From positions 16,410,034-16,474,033 of the forward strand of contig OZ024895.1 of the NCBI GenBank assembly GCA_964017195.1: 64,000 bases of DNA, written 5' to 3'. The stretch comes from Siderastrea radians (lineage: Eukaryota > Cnidaria > Anthozoa > Scleractinia > Rhizangiidae). Shown here one piece after another: positions 34,226-43,197 of this stretch. The notes under the pieces are model-generated. The model was not told the DNA's origin and searched no databases. It saw only the letters and a program-made list of their open reading frames with translations. The number at the start of each line of letters is the position of its first letter. Position 1 is the stretch's first letter. A program made the position numbers and the translations under genes.

Positions 34226-36598
34226 TTACTGTTGACTCGAGAAATACTTGTTGATTTTGTTGCTTTGACAATGTTTTTTCGTACCTCGCTGGCTCGAGGA
34301 GGCACGCTTGCGCTTACTGGCTTCGGTGGTTGTGGTGCGGCCTGAACGTGCACTCGGATGCGACTGTCTAGCGCTTGAGCTTGGAACAGGCGTTACAAAA
34401 GTACTCTGCTCTTCTTCTTCTCCTCCTTCTTCTTCTTCGGCATCATCACCGTCACCGTTCCGATTGGCAAGTGGCAGTCTCTCCGCAACGCTCGTGACTA
34501 GGTGCTGTTGGTGCTGGTCCAGAAGGCCGAGAAGCGTGCACACCCTCTTCCGTTCCGCCACGGCCTCGGCAGTTCCAAAAGTCCCCAGAGACATGTGATG
34601 GTCCCCGAGTTTGCCTGTCAAGTGCTTAATGTAGGCCTTCAACGTGGAACGCTCCGACGAGTCGTCACTAGCCTGGTACCGTTCACAGCATCGCTGTAAA
34701 TCCTTCTCGGTGGATCTCAACCAAGTACCCTGAAACGCTTCTCTGGCAGCCTCTCGACGAGCCTGTTCTTGGGCTGCTACTCGTGCTTGGTCATACCGCT
34801 CGAGATCCCTCGCAATTGGACTGGGGGTGGGATCGTTGAGGTCGTCCGGTAACAGGCTCAAGTTCACGTTCGACACGCCCCTGGAGCGAAGGAAGTCCTC
34901 CCTCTGTCTGCGTCGTTTCGCTCGTGACCTTTCTTCTTCCCTCTTTTTGTGCTCTTCCGTCCTCAGCATCTGTGCGAGGTGTCTGTGGCGCAGGCAACCC
35001 GGCTGTGTCTTCTCAAGGAGATCTCGTAAATGCGCCACACGATCTGCCTGTGGGGATGTGGACGGACCTGAATCGCCGTCGCTCTCGTCCTCTGGACTCC
35101 CCTCGTCTGACGTGTCGACCGCTGGCATCTCTTTGGCTAAAAGCACCGGTAGTGACGCTGATCGAATCTCTGCCTTCTCTTCTTCCCGCAGCACACCTTC
35201 GGCAAAGGTCGATTCCTCCTCCTGCGTATCCTCTTCGCTATCGCCTTCCGATTCGTCCTCGTTCTCAGCCTCTTTCGCCTTTTGCGCTGCCCACAGGACG
35301 CAATCCATGGGATGCGTTCTCATCCAGTTGGACGCCTTCTTTTTTGGCCGGGGCAGGCTTCTGAAGGTGTAGGTTCTTAGCCTCCGCTCCATCGCAGGCT
35401 GATCGGCGGGACCGAACTCAAGCTTTCTTTGTGAGGTGATCAGCATGGGGCAGCGGTTGATGAATGCCCGGGCACTTTGATATTTCACGTCATGGGCGGC
35501 GTACCCACCCTGAGTAAGGATCTTCCAATCGTCGATGTCAAGAGTGTGCTCGGTGGCTTCGTCAATGAATATTACTTCGGTGAAGGGCGTTATCATTGAT
35601 TTATTGAACGCTTTCTGCTTTGTCACCGTGGCCACGTTGCCGTGGTGGATGAGGCCTAGAATGGGCATGAACAAACTCGTCTTTCCACTGTTGGCATCGC
35701 CTACCAAACACGGCACCTTGTCTTTGTGCTGTTTCTTGTTGTAGAGAAGCAGTTTTAAGAAATCGTCGCAGAACTTCGCCACCTCCTGCGGGCTTAGGCT
35801 GTTCTCTAAGACTTCTCGAAAGTACTTTGGGCAAGGATCTCTTGCGGAGTCGAAGGAACAAAATGCTCGCGGCGAGATCTTTCCCACCTGTTGCTCCTCA
35901 ATGGCACCGTCAACAAAGTCCCGCCGGCTGATGGACCAACAGCGGCAGTCTTTTACCTCAATGAGGTCGTAGTTGATTATCAACGGCGAAAAAAGTTCAC
36001 AGAATGGATCAGATAGCAGATCGATCACTCTCTTCATCTCGCGAAGAAGTCTTGCCTTGAAGAACTCGTTGGTGGCAAGGGTGTTGACGAAAGCTCTTGC
36101 CTCGCATTTATACGAATACGTGTACCTGGCTTGGTCATTCTTCTTGTAGACTTTGCCGCGATAGCTTGCATAGCCCAGTTTTCCCATGGCGATCGCTATG
36201 TCGTTAACGAGGATCGCAAGTTTATCTGCCGACAGCATCTTATCCTCATCGCACGCCATGGCTAGCTGACTGGTGGAAGCTTGAGACGTCGTCGTGCTGG
36301 ACTCAAAGCCAAATTTGTCTAATTGTAGCTTAGCTGCGGTCAGAAGTTCGACTGCACTCAGTAAGGACGTGTGAAATTTCGGGTTAACCAGGGTCACTCT
36401 CACCACATTTTCAGTTCCACAATTGTCCAACTCTTGGGTGCATAAGCCATCATGGCCCACCACCTTCCTCGCTTCGTCTTGGTAACAGTGTTTGAAGGAC
36501 GAGCTAACGAGGTCTTGCATGAAAGGATTTTTGTGATCTTTCAACACTTTGTAGAGTTCTGCTGTGGCTGGGGATTCTTTTCCCTCTTGAAACTGTAC
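34226..36598 (-). CDS. SF3 helicase main exon, copy 2
   Basis: The exon is intact from the inferred acceptor (36598) to the stop (34226), with the same residues as copies 3-5 in every motif I compared. It is notable that the helicase stays open in a unit whose recombinase is doubly dead. The simplest reading is recent divergence rather than selection. Domain details are given for copy 3. Confidence 0.85.
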   Translation of the reverse strand, partial: VQFQEGKESPATAELYKVLKDHKNPFMQDLVSSSFKHCYQDEARKVVGHDGLCTQELDNCGTENVVRVTLVNPKFHTSLLSAVELLTAAKLQLDKFGFESSTTTSQASTSQLAMACDEDKMLSADKLAILVNDIAIAMGKLGYASYRGKVYKKNDQARYTYSYKCEARAFVNTLATNEFFKARLLREMKRVIDLLSDPFCELFSPLIINYDLIEVKDCRCWSISRRDFVDGAIEEQQVGKISPRAFCSFDSARDPCPKYFREVLENSLSPQEVAKFCDDFLKLLLYNKKQHKDKVPCLVGDANSGKTSLFMPILGLIHHGNVATVTKQKAFNKSMITPFTEVIFIDEATEHTLDIDDWKILTQGGYAAHDVKYQSARAFINRCPMLITSQRKLEFGPADQPAMERRLRTYTFRSLPRPKKKASNWMRTHPMDCVLWAAQKAKEAENEDESEGDSEEDTQEEESTFAEGVLREEEKAEIRSASLPVLLAKEMPAVDTSDEGSPEDESDGDSGPSTSPQADRVAHLRDLLEKTQPGCLRHRHLAQMLRTEEHKKREEERSRAKRRRQREDFLRSRGVSNVNLSLLPDDLNDPTPSPIARDLERYDQARVAAQEQARREAAREAFQGTWLRSTEKDLQRCCERYQASDDSSERSTLKAYIKHLTGKLGDHHMSLGTFGTAEAVAERKRVCTLLGLLDQHQQHLVTSVAERLPLANRNGDGDDAEEEEGGEEEEQSTFVTPVPSSSARQSHPSARSGRTTTTEASKRKRASSSQRGTKKHCQSNKINKYFSSQQ

Positions 36599-37182
36599 CT
36601 GAAGGATATCAAATTGAAGCATTTTACCAAACACGGTTCTACGTTTCCTTTTTCTTTACTGACTGACCGCTTGTATCGTTTATTATTATCATCATTACTA
36701 TTATTAACAGCAATCAGGGTGCACCAAAACCCATGTCCGATTGTCCACGACAGGTAGAAATTCCGTTTGGACATGCAAACCTTTGACATGACTTTTCCGT
36801 GGGACAAGCACATTTTCAATCAGGAAATAACAGAAACAATTGAAAACTGAGTTCATCATTCCCAGTCACAAAATTCAAGTTGATAATAGCAGTGTCACAA
36901 GAAAAAAGTACAGTCTTCGTTGTTAGGTTTTCTTTCAAAGCAACTGAGAAGAGAAAACGTCTTAAATGCTAGCAAAAAATTAGATGAATCAAGAGAGGGT
37001 CGTTAATTGCCTGTTTGTTTTTGATTGTCGAGTTTCGAGCAAACCGTTTTGGACAAAACCTCTTTGGCTTTGGCTTTTCCTTACTCCGATTCTTCATTTT
37101 TTTCAGTTCTCAATTTTGACTAACATGTTCACGGCTAAGGGAATGCTTGGGTTATCGAAAAGTAAGAAAATAATTTAATTAC

Positions 37183-37789
37183 CTGTGTTGCTGTGACTTC
37201 CAGTCCTGAATTCAACAGGGCTTTGTGTACAGAAATTGGACTGGCGGGCGCACCGTTTACTGTAGTCAACGCCACCCAGTATGCGATGGCAGGGCAGAGT
37301 GATTTGTTTACGTTCGTTAAGTTTCCTTCAAGCCATTGTTGGGAAATAGAGCTCGGAATTTCATCGCCAGAACTGCTCTCCTCTTCTGTGTTCTCGTTGA
37401 TACTTCCACTTTTTTTCTCTTGGCTTGCTATGGCGCTAAAGAAAAATGCTACGTTGTGGATACCTGGAGTATTAGAAAAATAAAATGCGTCGAATTTTTG
37501 CACTCAAATGTTCTTTGAAATCTCATCTGAAATCGGCGTATTGCAACAAATACTAACCTGATATTGCACGGTCGCACAAATCTCGTTTTCCGCAAACAGT
37601 TGCCCAAGCCTTTGGCAAGGCCTTATCTTTGACTTTGCAAACACATTTAGCGCTGATAATGCTACACCTTCCGCTTATTACTGGGGTAAGGTAGCACAAG
37701 GCCGTACTCTTTATACCCTCACTGTTGAGCTGTCGACATGGTTGTCTTGTTCGCTGCATTCTTCTTTCGTAGCGCAAATGTTGTGGCAT
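37183..37789 (-). CDS. SF3 helicase gene exons 1 and 2, copy 2
   Basis: Exon 1 is 37789-37558 and exon 2 37463-37183, with the splice sites of copy 3. The TATA element is at 37799-37808. Exon 2 here encodes SINENTEEE, as in copies 1 and 4, whereas copy 3 has K for N. Confidence 0.5.
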
Positions 37790-38543
37790 GGGTGCGGTGT
37801 TTATATAGTGGATCAGTGCTGTGAAATTTTGACGAATAAATTTGAAAGTTTAGGCTTTTGTTGGCTATGTTTTCGACGTGCTGATGAATAACTGTGAAAG
37901 ATAATTCATTAGTTTGTTTGTCATGTTTTGAAGTCAGATTTGTTGACGAGGACGTGTCGGAAATGATGTAACTATGAAATGAGCGTTATAAAGGGCGTTC
38001 CTTTTTTGCACGTTTCTTTAAAGTATGAGTCGCTGTTGTTAGCGCAGGACAATAAGGACGCTCTGATGTAATTTAGAGGGCAAGTTCAACGCCAAAAATG
38101 CAATCGCTTCATTATGATAGTGCTCCCCAGGAAAAATCGAAGCAAAAAACCTACCCTTTTTGGTGAAATACAATAACGATAGGATCATTAGACTTGTTCT
38201 CTGACTTGTTTTCTCGGACGCTCAAACAATGCAATCAAAACTGTCATTCAATCCAGGTAGCAGCCGGCGCCTTTTCTCAAACGATGGTTCAAAGGAACGA
38301 CCGAAAAGGTGTGATGCATTTAGTGTCACCATTTAGGACCAAACTTGGTAATGAAATGCAAGAAATGATTGTCTTTCTTGTGCCTTTTCATAACGGACCT
38401 TTTTTAAAAGAAGTTTCTGTAACGCTCAAGGTGGAACTTAAACTCAACTGAAGCTTCATGTCTCTGGGAAATCTGTAAAAAACAATTGTCTAAAACGAAA
38501 ACAAAAAATGTATGAAAATGTATGAACTCGAAGCTCCATGGCT

Positions 38544-38968
38544 CCACAAAATCCGTAAAATCCATCTCTTCCGTGTGTGGTGAAAAGTTCTTTGAAATGG
38601 AAAAGAAATGCATTAAGCATTGACTGCTGGTGAAATTCATAGACAGTAAAACTCTTAAAAAGAGTAGCGGAAAAGACGGATTTCACTGATTACCCGGAGA
38701 CATGAATGTATAAGAAGATAACTTGCAGTCCTGACTGACTGCTAACTGAAAAAGACTCTTAAAAGAGTAGCGGAAAATACGGAGTTCACAGATTTCACGG
38801 AGACATGAATGTTCAATAAGGTAACTTGCAGTCCTGACTGACTGCTAACTGAAAAAGACTCTTAAAAGAGTAGCGGAAAATACGGATTTCACGGATTTCA
38901 CGGAAATATGAATATTTTTTATTACTTTGATATAATACTTCTCTTTTTTACTGTAAGTATCTTAATAC

Positions 38969-39006
<38 letters not shown>

Positions 39007-39430
39007 GTATTAAGATACTTACAGTAAAGAAGAGAAGTATTATATCAAAGTAATAAATTTCCGTGAAATCCGTGAAATCCGTATTTTCCGCTACTCTTTT
39101 AAGAGTCTTTTTCAGTTAGCAGTCAGTCAGGACTGCAAGTTACCTTATTGAACATTCATGTCTCCGTGAAATCCGTGAACTCCGTATTTTCCGCTACTCT
39201 TTTAAGAGTCCTTTTCAGTTAGCAGTCAGTCAGGACTGCAAGTTATCTTCTTATACATTCATGTCTCCGGGTAATCAGTGAAATCCGTCTTTTCCGCTAC
39301 TCTTTTTAAGAGTTTTACCGTGTATGAATTTCACTAGCAGTCAATGCTTAATGCATTTCTTTTCCATTTCGATCAAAGATCTTTTCCCCACACACGGAAA
39401 AGATGGATTCTACGGATTTAACGGTGAACC
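38544..39430. repeat. AT-centred long palindrome, copy 2
   Basis: Complete arms and centre, same length as copy 3. Confidence 0.85.
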
Positions 39431-39631
39431 ACCAAAGATCGTGATCAACCTTTGCTTTAATACAATTTTTGCAATCCAACACTGATTGTATAAACTCAAC
39501 GGATATAACGGATATAACGGATATGCCGGAGACAAACTCACGTAGATATCATGAAACAAAATCGCTCTGGGTAAACCCTTGTTTGCTGTTATAAATTTAA
39601 GGCTACAGTATAGGAACAAGCGTGCCTTTCC

Positions 39632-39937
39632 ATGGCCGTTCCCCTTACGAGGAACGCTTTTGCGGAAAATCGTCCAGATTTATTTGTAGTTCTTAGCAAA
39701 AGATCTGAGAATGTGCTCTTTAGCTTTTTCCTGCATAAGACTACCAACAGATATAATTTTAGAAAGATTTTTGCAGTACTTAGTGTTATTTTAAGGCTTC
39801 AAAAAAGGGGAACTGAATTTTTGGGAAACGATCATCTACATTCCCCAAAAGTAATGATAGCTACATTTGAGGTTAAAACACCGACGTTTTGCAATTGCTT
39901 TTTTGTTCTTAGTATCGCTGGGCCATTTTTTACGTGA
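39632..39937 (+). CDS. Possible 101-aa protein spanning the copy 2/3 junction
   Basis: Identical to the instance at 48604-48909; begins in copy 2 and ends in copy 3. Confidence 0.2.
   Translation: MAVPLTRNAFAENRPDLFVVLSKRSENVLFSFFLHKTTNRYNFRKIFAVLSVILRLQKRGTEFLGNDHLHSPKVMIATFEVKTPTFCNCFFVLSIAGPFFT
39818..39850. promoter_or_regulatory. Attachment-like site at copy 2/3 junction
   Basis: Arms at 39818-39827 and 39841-39850, with ATCATC at 39831-39836. Unchanged from the copy 1/2 site. Confidence 0.55.
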
Positions 39938-40004
39938 GGAAACTTTCAAATTTGAATTTTAATTGACGCGGCACGAGCAAACATCTCTTTTTCAAAAACT
40001 TAGT

Positions 40005-40553
40005 GTTCCGTGCGTTTTTGTTTTTTGTTCCTTTAATTGCATTAGGAACAAACTAGGAACACACAATAAAGGAACTTTATTTGCTCAATAGGAACAAAAG
40101 TGAGCAAATTCGGAACAAACTGGTCCGTTAGCAGCAAACTGGAACACAAAGTTCCTTTTTATTTTAGTCAAAAGGAACAACTGGTTCCTCTTTTATCCTT
40201 TTAGGAACAAAAGGTCCTCTTTAAAATAGTCCGGATTTCCCTTCCTGTTCCTTTTGAAGTGATTGGGGAACAAATGTTCCCAATCTTATTTCTCGCTTAA
40301 CACAGTTAGGAACAAATTGTTCCTATTTACTGGTATATCCACTGCTGTTGGGAACGCCTTGTTCCTTTTCGGTTTAAATTGTTCCTATTCATGCCCCACA
40401 GGAACAGAATTGTTCCTAATCAAGGTGTTCTTATTTTCTCAAGACGAGTCTTATGTTCCGCACATAAATGGGAACAGGTTCCGAATTTGTTGATAAAGGA
40501 ACAAGCGTTCCATTTTGCGCAAAGTGTAAACAGGAAAAGGGAACAAAAGTTCC
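40005..40553. promoter_or_regulatory. GGAAC/GTTCC iteron cluster, copy 3
   Basis: By eye there are about 29 occurrences of GGAAC or its complement GTTCC in 549 bp, against about one expected by chance. Nine of them form facing pairs GGAAC-N(2-6)-GTTCC, mostly N4 or N5, for example GGAACAAATTGTTCC. Most single sites extend to GGAACAAA. Repeated palindromic sites of one kind suggest cooperative binding of a dimeric protein: a replication origin, an enhancer for the recombinase gene 350 bp downstream, or accessory recombination sites. Candidate ligands are the element's own zinc-finger/Myb recombinase, the N-terminal part of the helicase protein, or a host factor. Confidence 0.65.
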
Positions 40554-40808
40554 TATTTAACGGTGGTTATCTGAAACTACTGTCTATCTCTTCCTAGAGA
40601 CAAATTTCTCAAAACATATCCTTCAAAGAACAGGTTAAGTACGAGACTTGCCCGCTACAAGCTTAATCTCGTTAGGGCTGGCCCGCGCAAGTTCAGGCTT
40701 GTGTCTTTGTTCCTTTTGATTGATTGTGTACCAAATACGGACAAGGGAACAATGGGGCAAGGGGCAAGAATGATCAAGTGTGGGCAGAGAATAGTTAACA
40801 AATATCTC

Positions 40809-40854
40809 ATTGGCGAATAGGATGATCTCTTGAGGACCCTTTTGCTAGTATAAG
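40809..40854 (+). promoter_or_regulatory. Promoter of the recombinase gene (inverted CCAAT, TATAAG)
   Basis: TATAAG lies at 40849-40854, 47 bp before the ATG, with an inverted CCAAT word (ATTGG, 40809-40813) about 40 bp further upstream. A start about 25-30 bp downstream of the box would leave a leader of roughly 20 bases and make the ATG at 40901 the first. Equivalent boxes are at 19166, 27168, 49821 and 58793. Confidence 0.45.
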
Positions 40855-40900
40855 TGCGTGCATTCTTTAGAAAAATATCTATTTCAAGCTAACGCTTAAG

Positions 40901-42667
40901 ATGAACAAACGAGGCAAGGATGTCAACTGGTCAAAGTTAGCAAATGCATCGCCTAAACCAAAGAGACTTCACTTAGAAGAGGATGACTGTGATGGTCTTT
41001 TTCACTGTCCAGTACAAATTTGTGACCACGATGGATTCACTACGCAAAGAGGCTGTAGAAAACACGTAAAGAACAAACACAGTTGGTACTATTACTTCGA
41101 CGAGAAGCCAGACAGTGCTCAAATCGATTCGCTTCATGTCGATCAAAACAACAAATGCGAAGCCATTGAGCAGAAGATTGCACCGCGTAAAAGCAGGGCA
41201 ATTGCCTCTTTTGATCCTACAAACAACATTGCCAAAAACTTTTTTTCGTGGTTAACTGGCAGTGGTGGGGGCTGTAAAAGTGATCGACAAGCACAACAGA
41301 TCGTAAGCAAGTGCTTAAAGTTTCTCAAATTTTGTTGCGAAGACGAAGAGGAGCTGACGTTTGACATAGTGGACTTTAGTTTATGTTCACCGAATCTCCT
41401 TTTCAAGTTTGTTGATACGATGCAGGATGATTGGAACCTGGGACACGCGGGACGCATAGGCTACTTGGATGCCATTGCAGAATTAGTGGATTATCGAAAA
41501 GTGAACGGAGCATCGGAATCAGTATTGAGAGGACTGGCTTCAACAGAAATTTACTTGAAAAAGGTGCGCAAAACCGTTTCCAAAATGATGCGGTTGCAGT
41601 GGACCAGTGAACTCGACATCGATGCCTTAGAAGCCAAGGGACACTGGGCCACTCTGGAAGAACTGTTGGAAGTCGTGGGGCGCTACTTGCCGCGCTACGA
41701 GAGCGTGCTGAAATCGTGCAAGGAGAAACCGGGTGCCGTTTTGCCCATAGATTTATCTTTTGCTACCAAATTTTTGGCCGTCTATTTATTTATCAAGGTC
41801 AAGGGCTCGCGTCCCATGACATATCAGTACTTAACCGTGGAAATGGTGAACAAAGCCAAGACTAACGGTGGATTCATAGACCAGAAAATGTTCAAAACGG
41901 CTGGCAAATATGGCTTCGACTCTCTTTACCTGACTGAGACGAGCATGCAAGTGCTGGATGGCTACATCAGCCACATTCGCCCCCTACTCAGACCGACCTG
42001 CGACTTTGTATTAGTGACAAGAAATGGAGGGCAGCACAACAAGCTTGGAGAGCTAATGAGTAAACTGGTCTTCGATGCAACGGGCAAATACGTTCACCCG
42101 ACTCGCTATCGACAGATTGTGGAGACCGCGAGTTCTAGGCAGCTGAGCAGCGTGGCGCAGAGCACAATCTCCGAGGACCAGAAACATAGCTCTGTTGCTG
42201 CAAGGGTTCACTATCAGAAGCAGCGATCGCGTGAGGTGGCGAGCAAAGCACACGAATATTTGGAACGACTGCACGGGGAAAAGGGATCAGAGATAGAACT
42301 AGACGTGCGCTCGAGGCTTTCAGGAAATTCTGCATCTTCTGAAGATCAAAATGCTAGCAAAACGGATACTTCCTCTAACGACGAGGGAGAAACGATCGCA
42401 GAAACACCACCCGAGCGTCTTTCAGCTGTCCCGAGACTAAAGCGGGAAAATGCATTTATAGTGACAGATTGCCCGGCGAGAAAAAAGAGTCTGATGTTTA
42501 CCCCTGCAGAAGACGGTTACCTAAAAGCAGGCATCGAGCGACACGGCTATGGTCAATGGAAAGCGATTCTCAGGGATCCCGAATTTCGTTTTCAAGAGGG
42601 AAGGACGGCCAACTCACTGCTGAGCCGTGCAGCGCGAAGATTCGCATCACTTTCTAAGTTATCCTAG
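40901..42667 (+). CDS. C2H2 finger - tyrosine recombinase - Myb protein, copy 3
   Basis: The 588-residue protein is the likely integrase/transposase of the element, cutting and joining DNA through a 3'-phosphotyrosine link. A C2H2-type finger sits at residues 36-60 (C36-x4-C41-x13-H55-x4-H60). A helical core-binding region follows (about 105-240). The catalytic domain is about 285-445 and has all the expected residues: R304 in KGSRPM, a candidate lysine K381, H399-x2-R402 (HPTR), H429 and Y438. The H429-Y438 spacing of nine is the family norm. A serine/acid-rich linker leads to a Myb/SANT-like domain at about 534-580 (EDGYLKAGIERHGYGQWKAI). The family resembles Crypton-type tyrosine recombinases; terminal finger and Myb domains probably direct DNA binding. 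The ATG is the first after a TATA-like box. The gene has no visible intron. The exact family needs a profile search. Confidence 0.85.
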   Translation: MNKRGKDVNWSKLANASPKPKRLHLEEDDCDGLFHCPVQICDHDGFTTQRGCRKHVKNKHSWYYYFDEKPDSAQIDSLHVDQNNKCEAIEQKIAPRKSRAIASFDPTNNIAKNFFSWLTGSGGGCKSDRQAQQIVSKCLKFLKFCCEDEEELTFDIVDFSLCSPNLLFKFVDTMQDDWNLGHAGRIGYLDAIAELVDYRKVNGASESVLRGLASTEIYLKKVRKTVSKMMRLQWTSELDIDALEAKGHWATLEELLEVVGRYLPRYESVLKSCKEKPGAVLPIDLSFATKFLAVYLFIKVKGSRPMTYQYLTVEMVNKAKTNGGFIDQKMFKTAGKYGFDSLYLTETSMQVLDGYISHIRPLLRPTCDFVLVTRNGGQHNKLGELMSKLVFDATGKYVHPTRYRQIVETASSRQLSSVAQSTISEDQKHSSVAARVHYQKQRSREVASKAHEYLERLHGEKGSEIELDVRSRLSGNSASSEDQNASKTDTSSNDEGETIAETPPERLSAVPRLKRENAFIVTDCPARKKSLMFTPAEDGYLKAGIERHGYGQWKAILRDPEFRFQEGRTANSLLSRAARRFASLSKLS

Positions 42668-42782
42668 AACTTTACATTTACCCCAGAATGAAAAGACACC
42701 CTTGAAATAGAAATAACGACATAGGCAAGCAGCAATACGATTCAGTACATGACAAGCAACATTTTATTGTTGTTTTAAGAAG

Positions 42783-42795
42783 AAATAAATTACTG
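42783..42795. repeat. 13-bp direct repeat left of the palindrome
   Basis: AAATAAATTACTG here recurs at 43191-43203, where the palindrome ends flush against it. This is the pattern of a target-site duplication. The right copy overlaps the helicase stop codon (43198-43200). Confidence 0.5.
42784..42789 (+). terminator. AATAAA polyadenylation signal for the recombinase gene
   Basis: AATAAA lies 117 bp after the recombinase stop and within the left 13-bp direct repeat, just before the tRNA-like palindrome. On the other strand AATAAA (plus TTTATT, 42763-42768) could serve the helicase gene, whose transcript would then read through the palindrome. Confidence 0.35.
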
Positions 42796-42835
42796 AAATT
42801 ATGAATATATGAAATTCATATATTTGGAATGAAAA

Positions 42836-43190
42836 AAGAAATGTAAAGAAGATCCTCGCGGTTATTAACGCAACTAATATGCAGTTGCGAAAAGAAAAAG
42901 CCTGAGAAAATCAGGCTTGCCGGGATTCGAACCCTGACCTCTGCGATACCGGTGCAGCGCTCGAACCAATTGAGCTAAAGAGCCAACTGGGAGCTGGTCA
43001 TCAAATTGGTTTGGTGCGAACCAATTTAATGACCAGCTCCCAGTTGGCTCTTTAGCTCAATTGGTTCGAGCGCTGCACCGGTATCGCAGAGGTCAGGGTT
43101 CGAATCCCGGCAAGCCTGATTTTCTCAGGCTTTCTTTCCGCAACTGCATAAGTTGCGTTAATAACTGCGAGGATCTTCTTTACGTTTCTT
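42836..43190. repeat. 355-bp palindrome of two inverted tRNA-Thr-like sequences, copy 3
   Basis: Two arms of about 170 bp are near-perfect complements around an apex TGGTGCG. Each arm contains a tRNA-derived core: A-box-like TAGCTCAATTGGTTCGAGC with a paired GCTC/GAGC D stem, an anticodon arm whose loop gives GGT (threonine), and a B-box GGGTTCGAATCC. The acceptor stem pairs only in part (GGCT with AGCC), so these are tRNA-derived SINE heads rather than working tRNA genes. The unit would fold into a long hairpin between the 3' ends of the two convergent genes. Confidence 0.8.
43046..43116 (+). ncRNA. tRNA-Thr(GGT)-derived sequence, right arm
   Basis: This is the plus-strand core of the right arm. 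D-stem, anticodon and T-stem pairing are recognisable, with an intact T-loop TTCGAAT. The T stem has one A-G mismatch and the acceptor stem mispairs in the middle. There is no 3' CCA-compatible tRNA end; a TGATTTTCTCAGGCT tail follows instead. It probably retains internal pol III promoter boxes. The mirror copy is on the minus strand at about 42915-42985. Confidence 0.5.
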
Positions 43191-43197
43191 AAATAAA

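Larger units (their letters stand above)
26150..39830. mobile_element. Array copy 2 (frameshift plus LINE insertion)
   Basis: The unit carries the same one-base loss in the recombinase as copy 1. It is further broken by a minus-strand LINE within the recombinase gene (27686-32384). Without the insertion and its 11-bp duplication it would be 8971 bp, one base short of the intact unit, exactly as the frameshift predicts. Its helicase gene is intact. Confidence 0.9.

Noticed and set aside
34827..35372. 181-codon plus-strand frame opposite the helicase exon, repeated in copies 3-5
   Set aside because: It is antisense to the helicase's serine/acid-rich and charged regions, and its low-complexity serine/arginine content mirrors them. 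No independent start signal or domain.
35601..35861. 86-codon arginine/proline-rich frame inside the helicase exon (and equivalents in each copy)
   Set aside because: Shifted frame of the helicase core itself; composition reflects the underlying codons.
43046..43116. Functional tRNA-Thr gene
   Set aside because: The acceptor stem mispairs and the sequence continues into a SINE-like tail within a palindrome repeated in each unit; it is tRNA-derived but not a credible tRNA gene.
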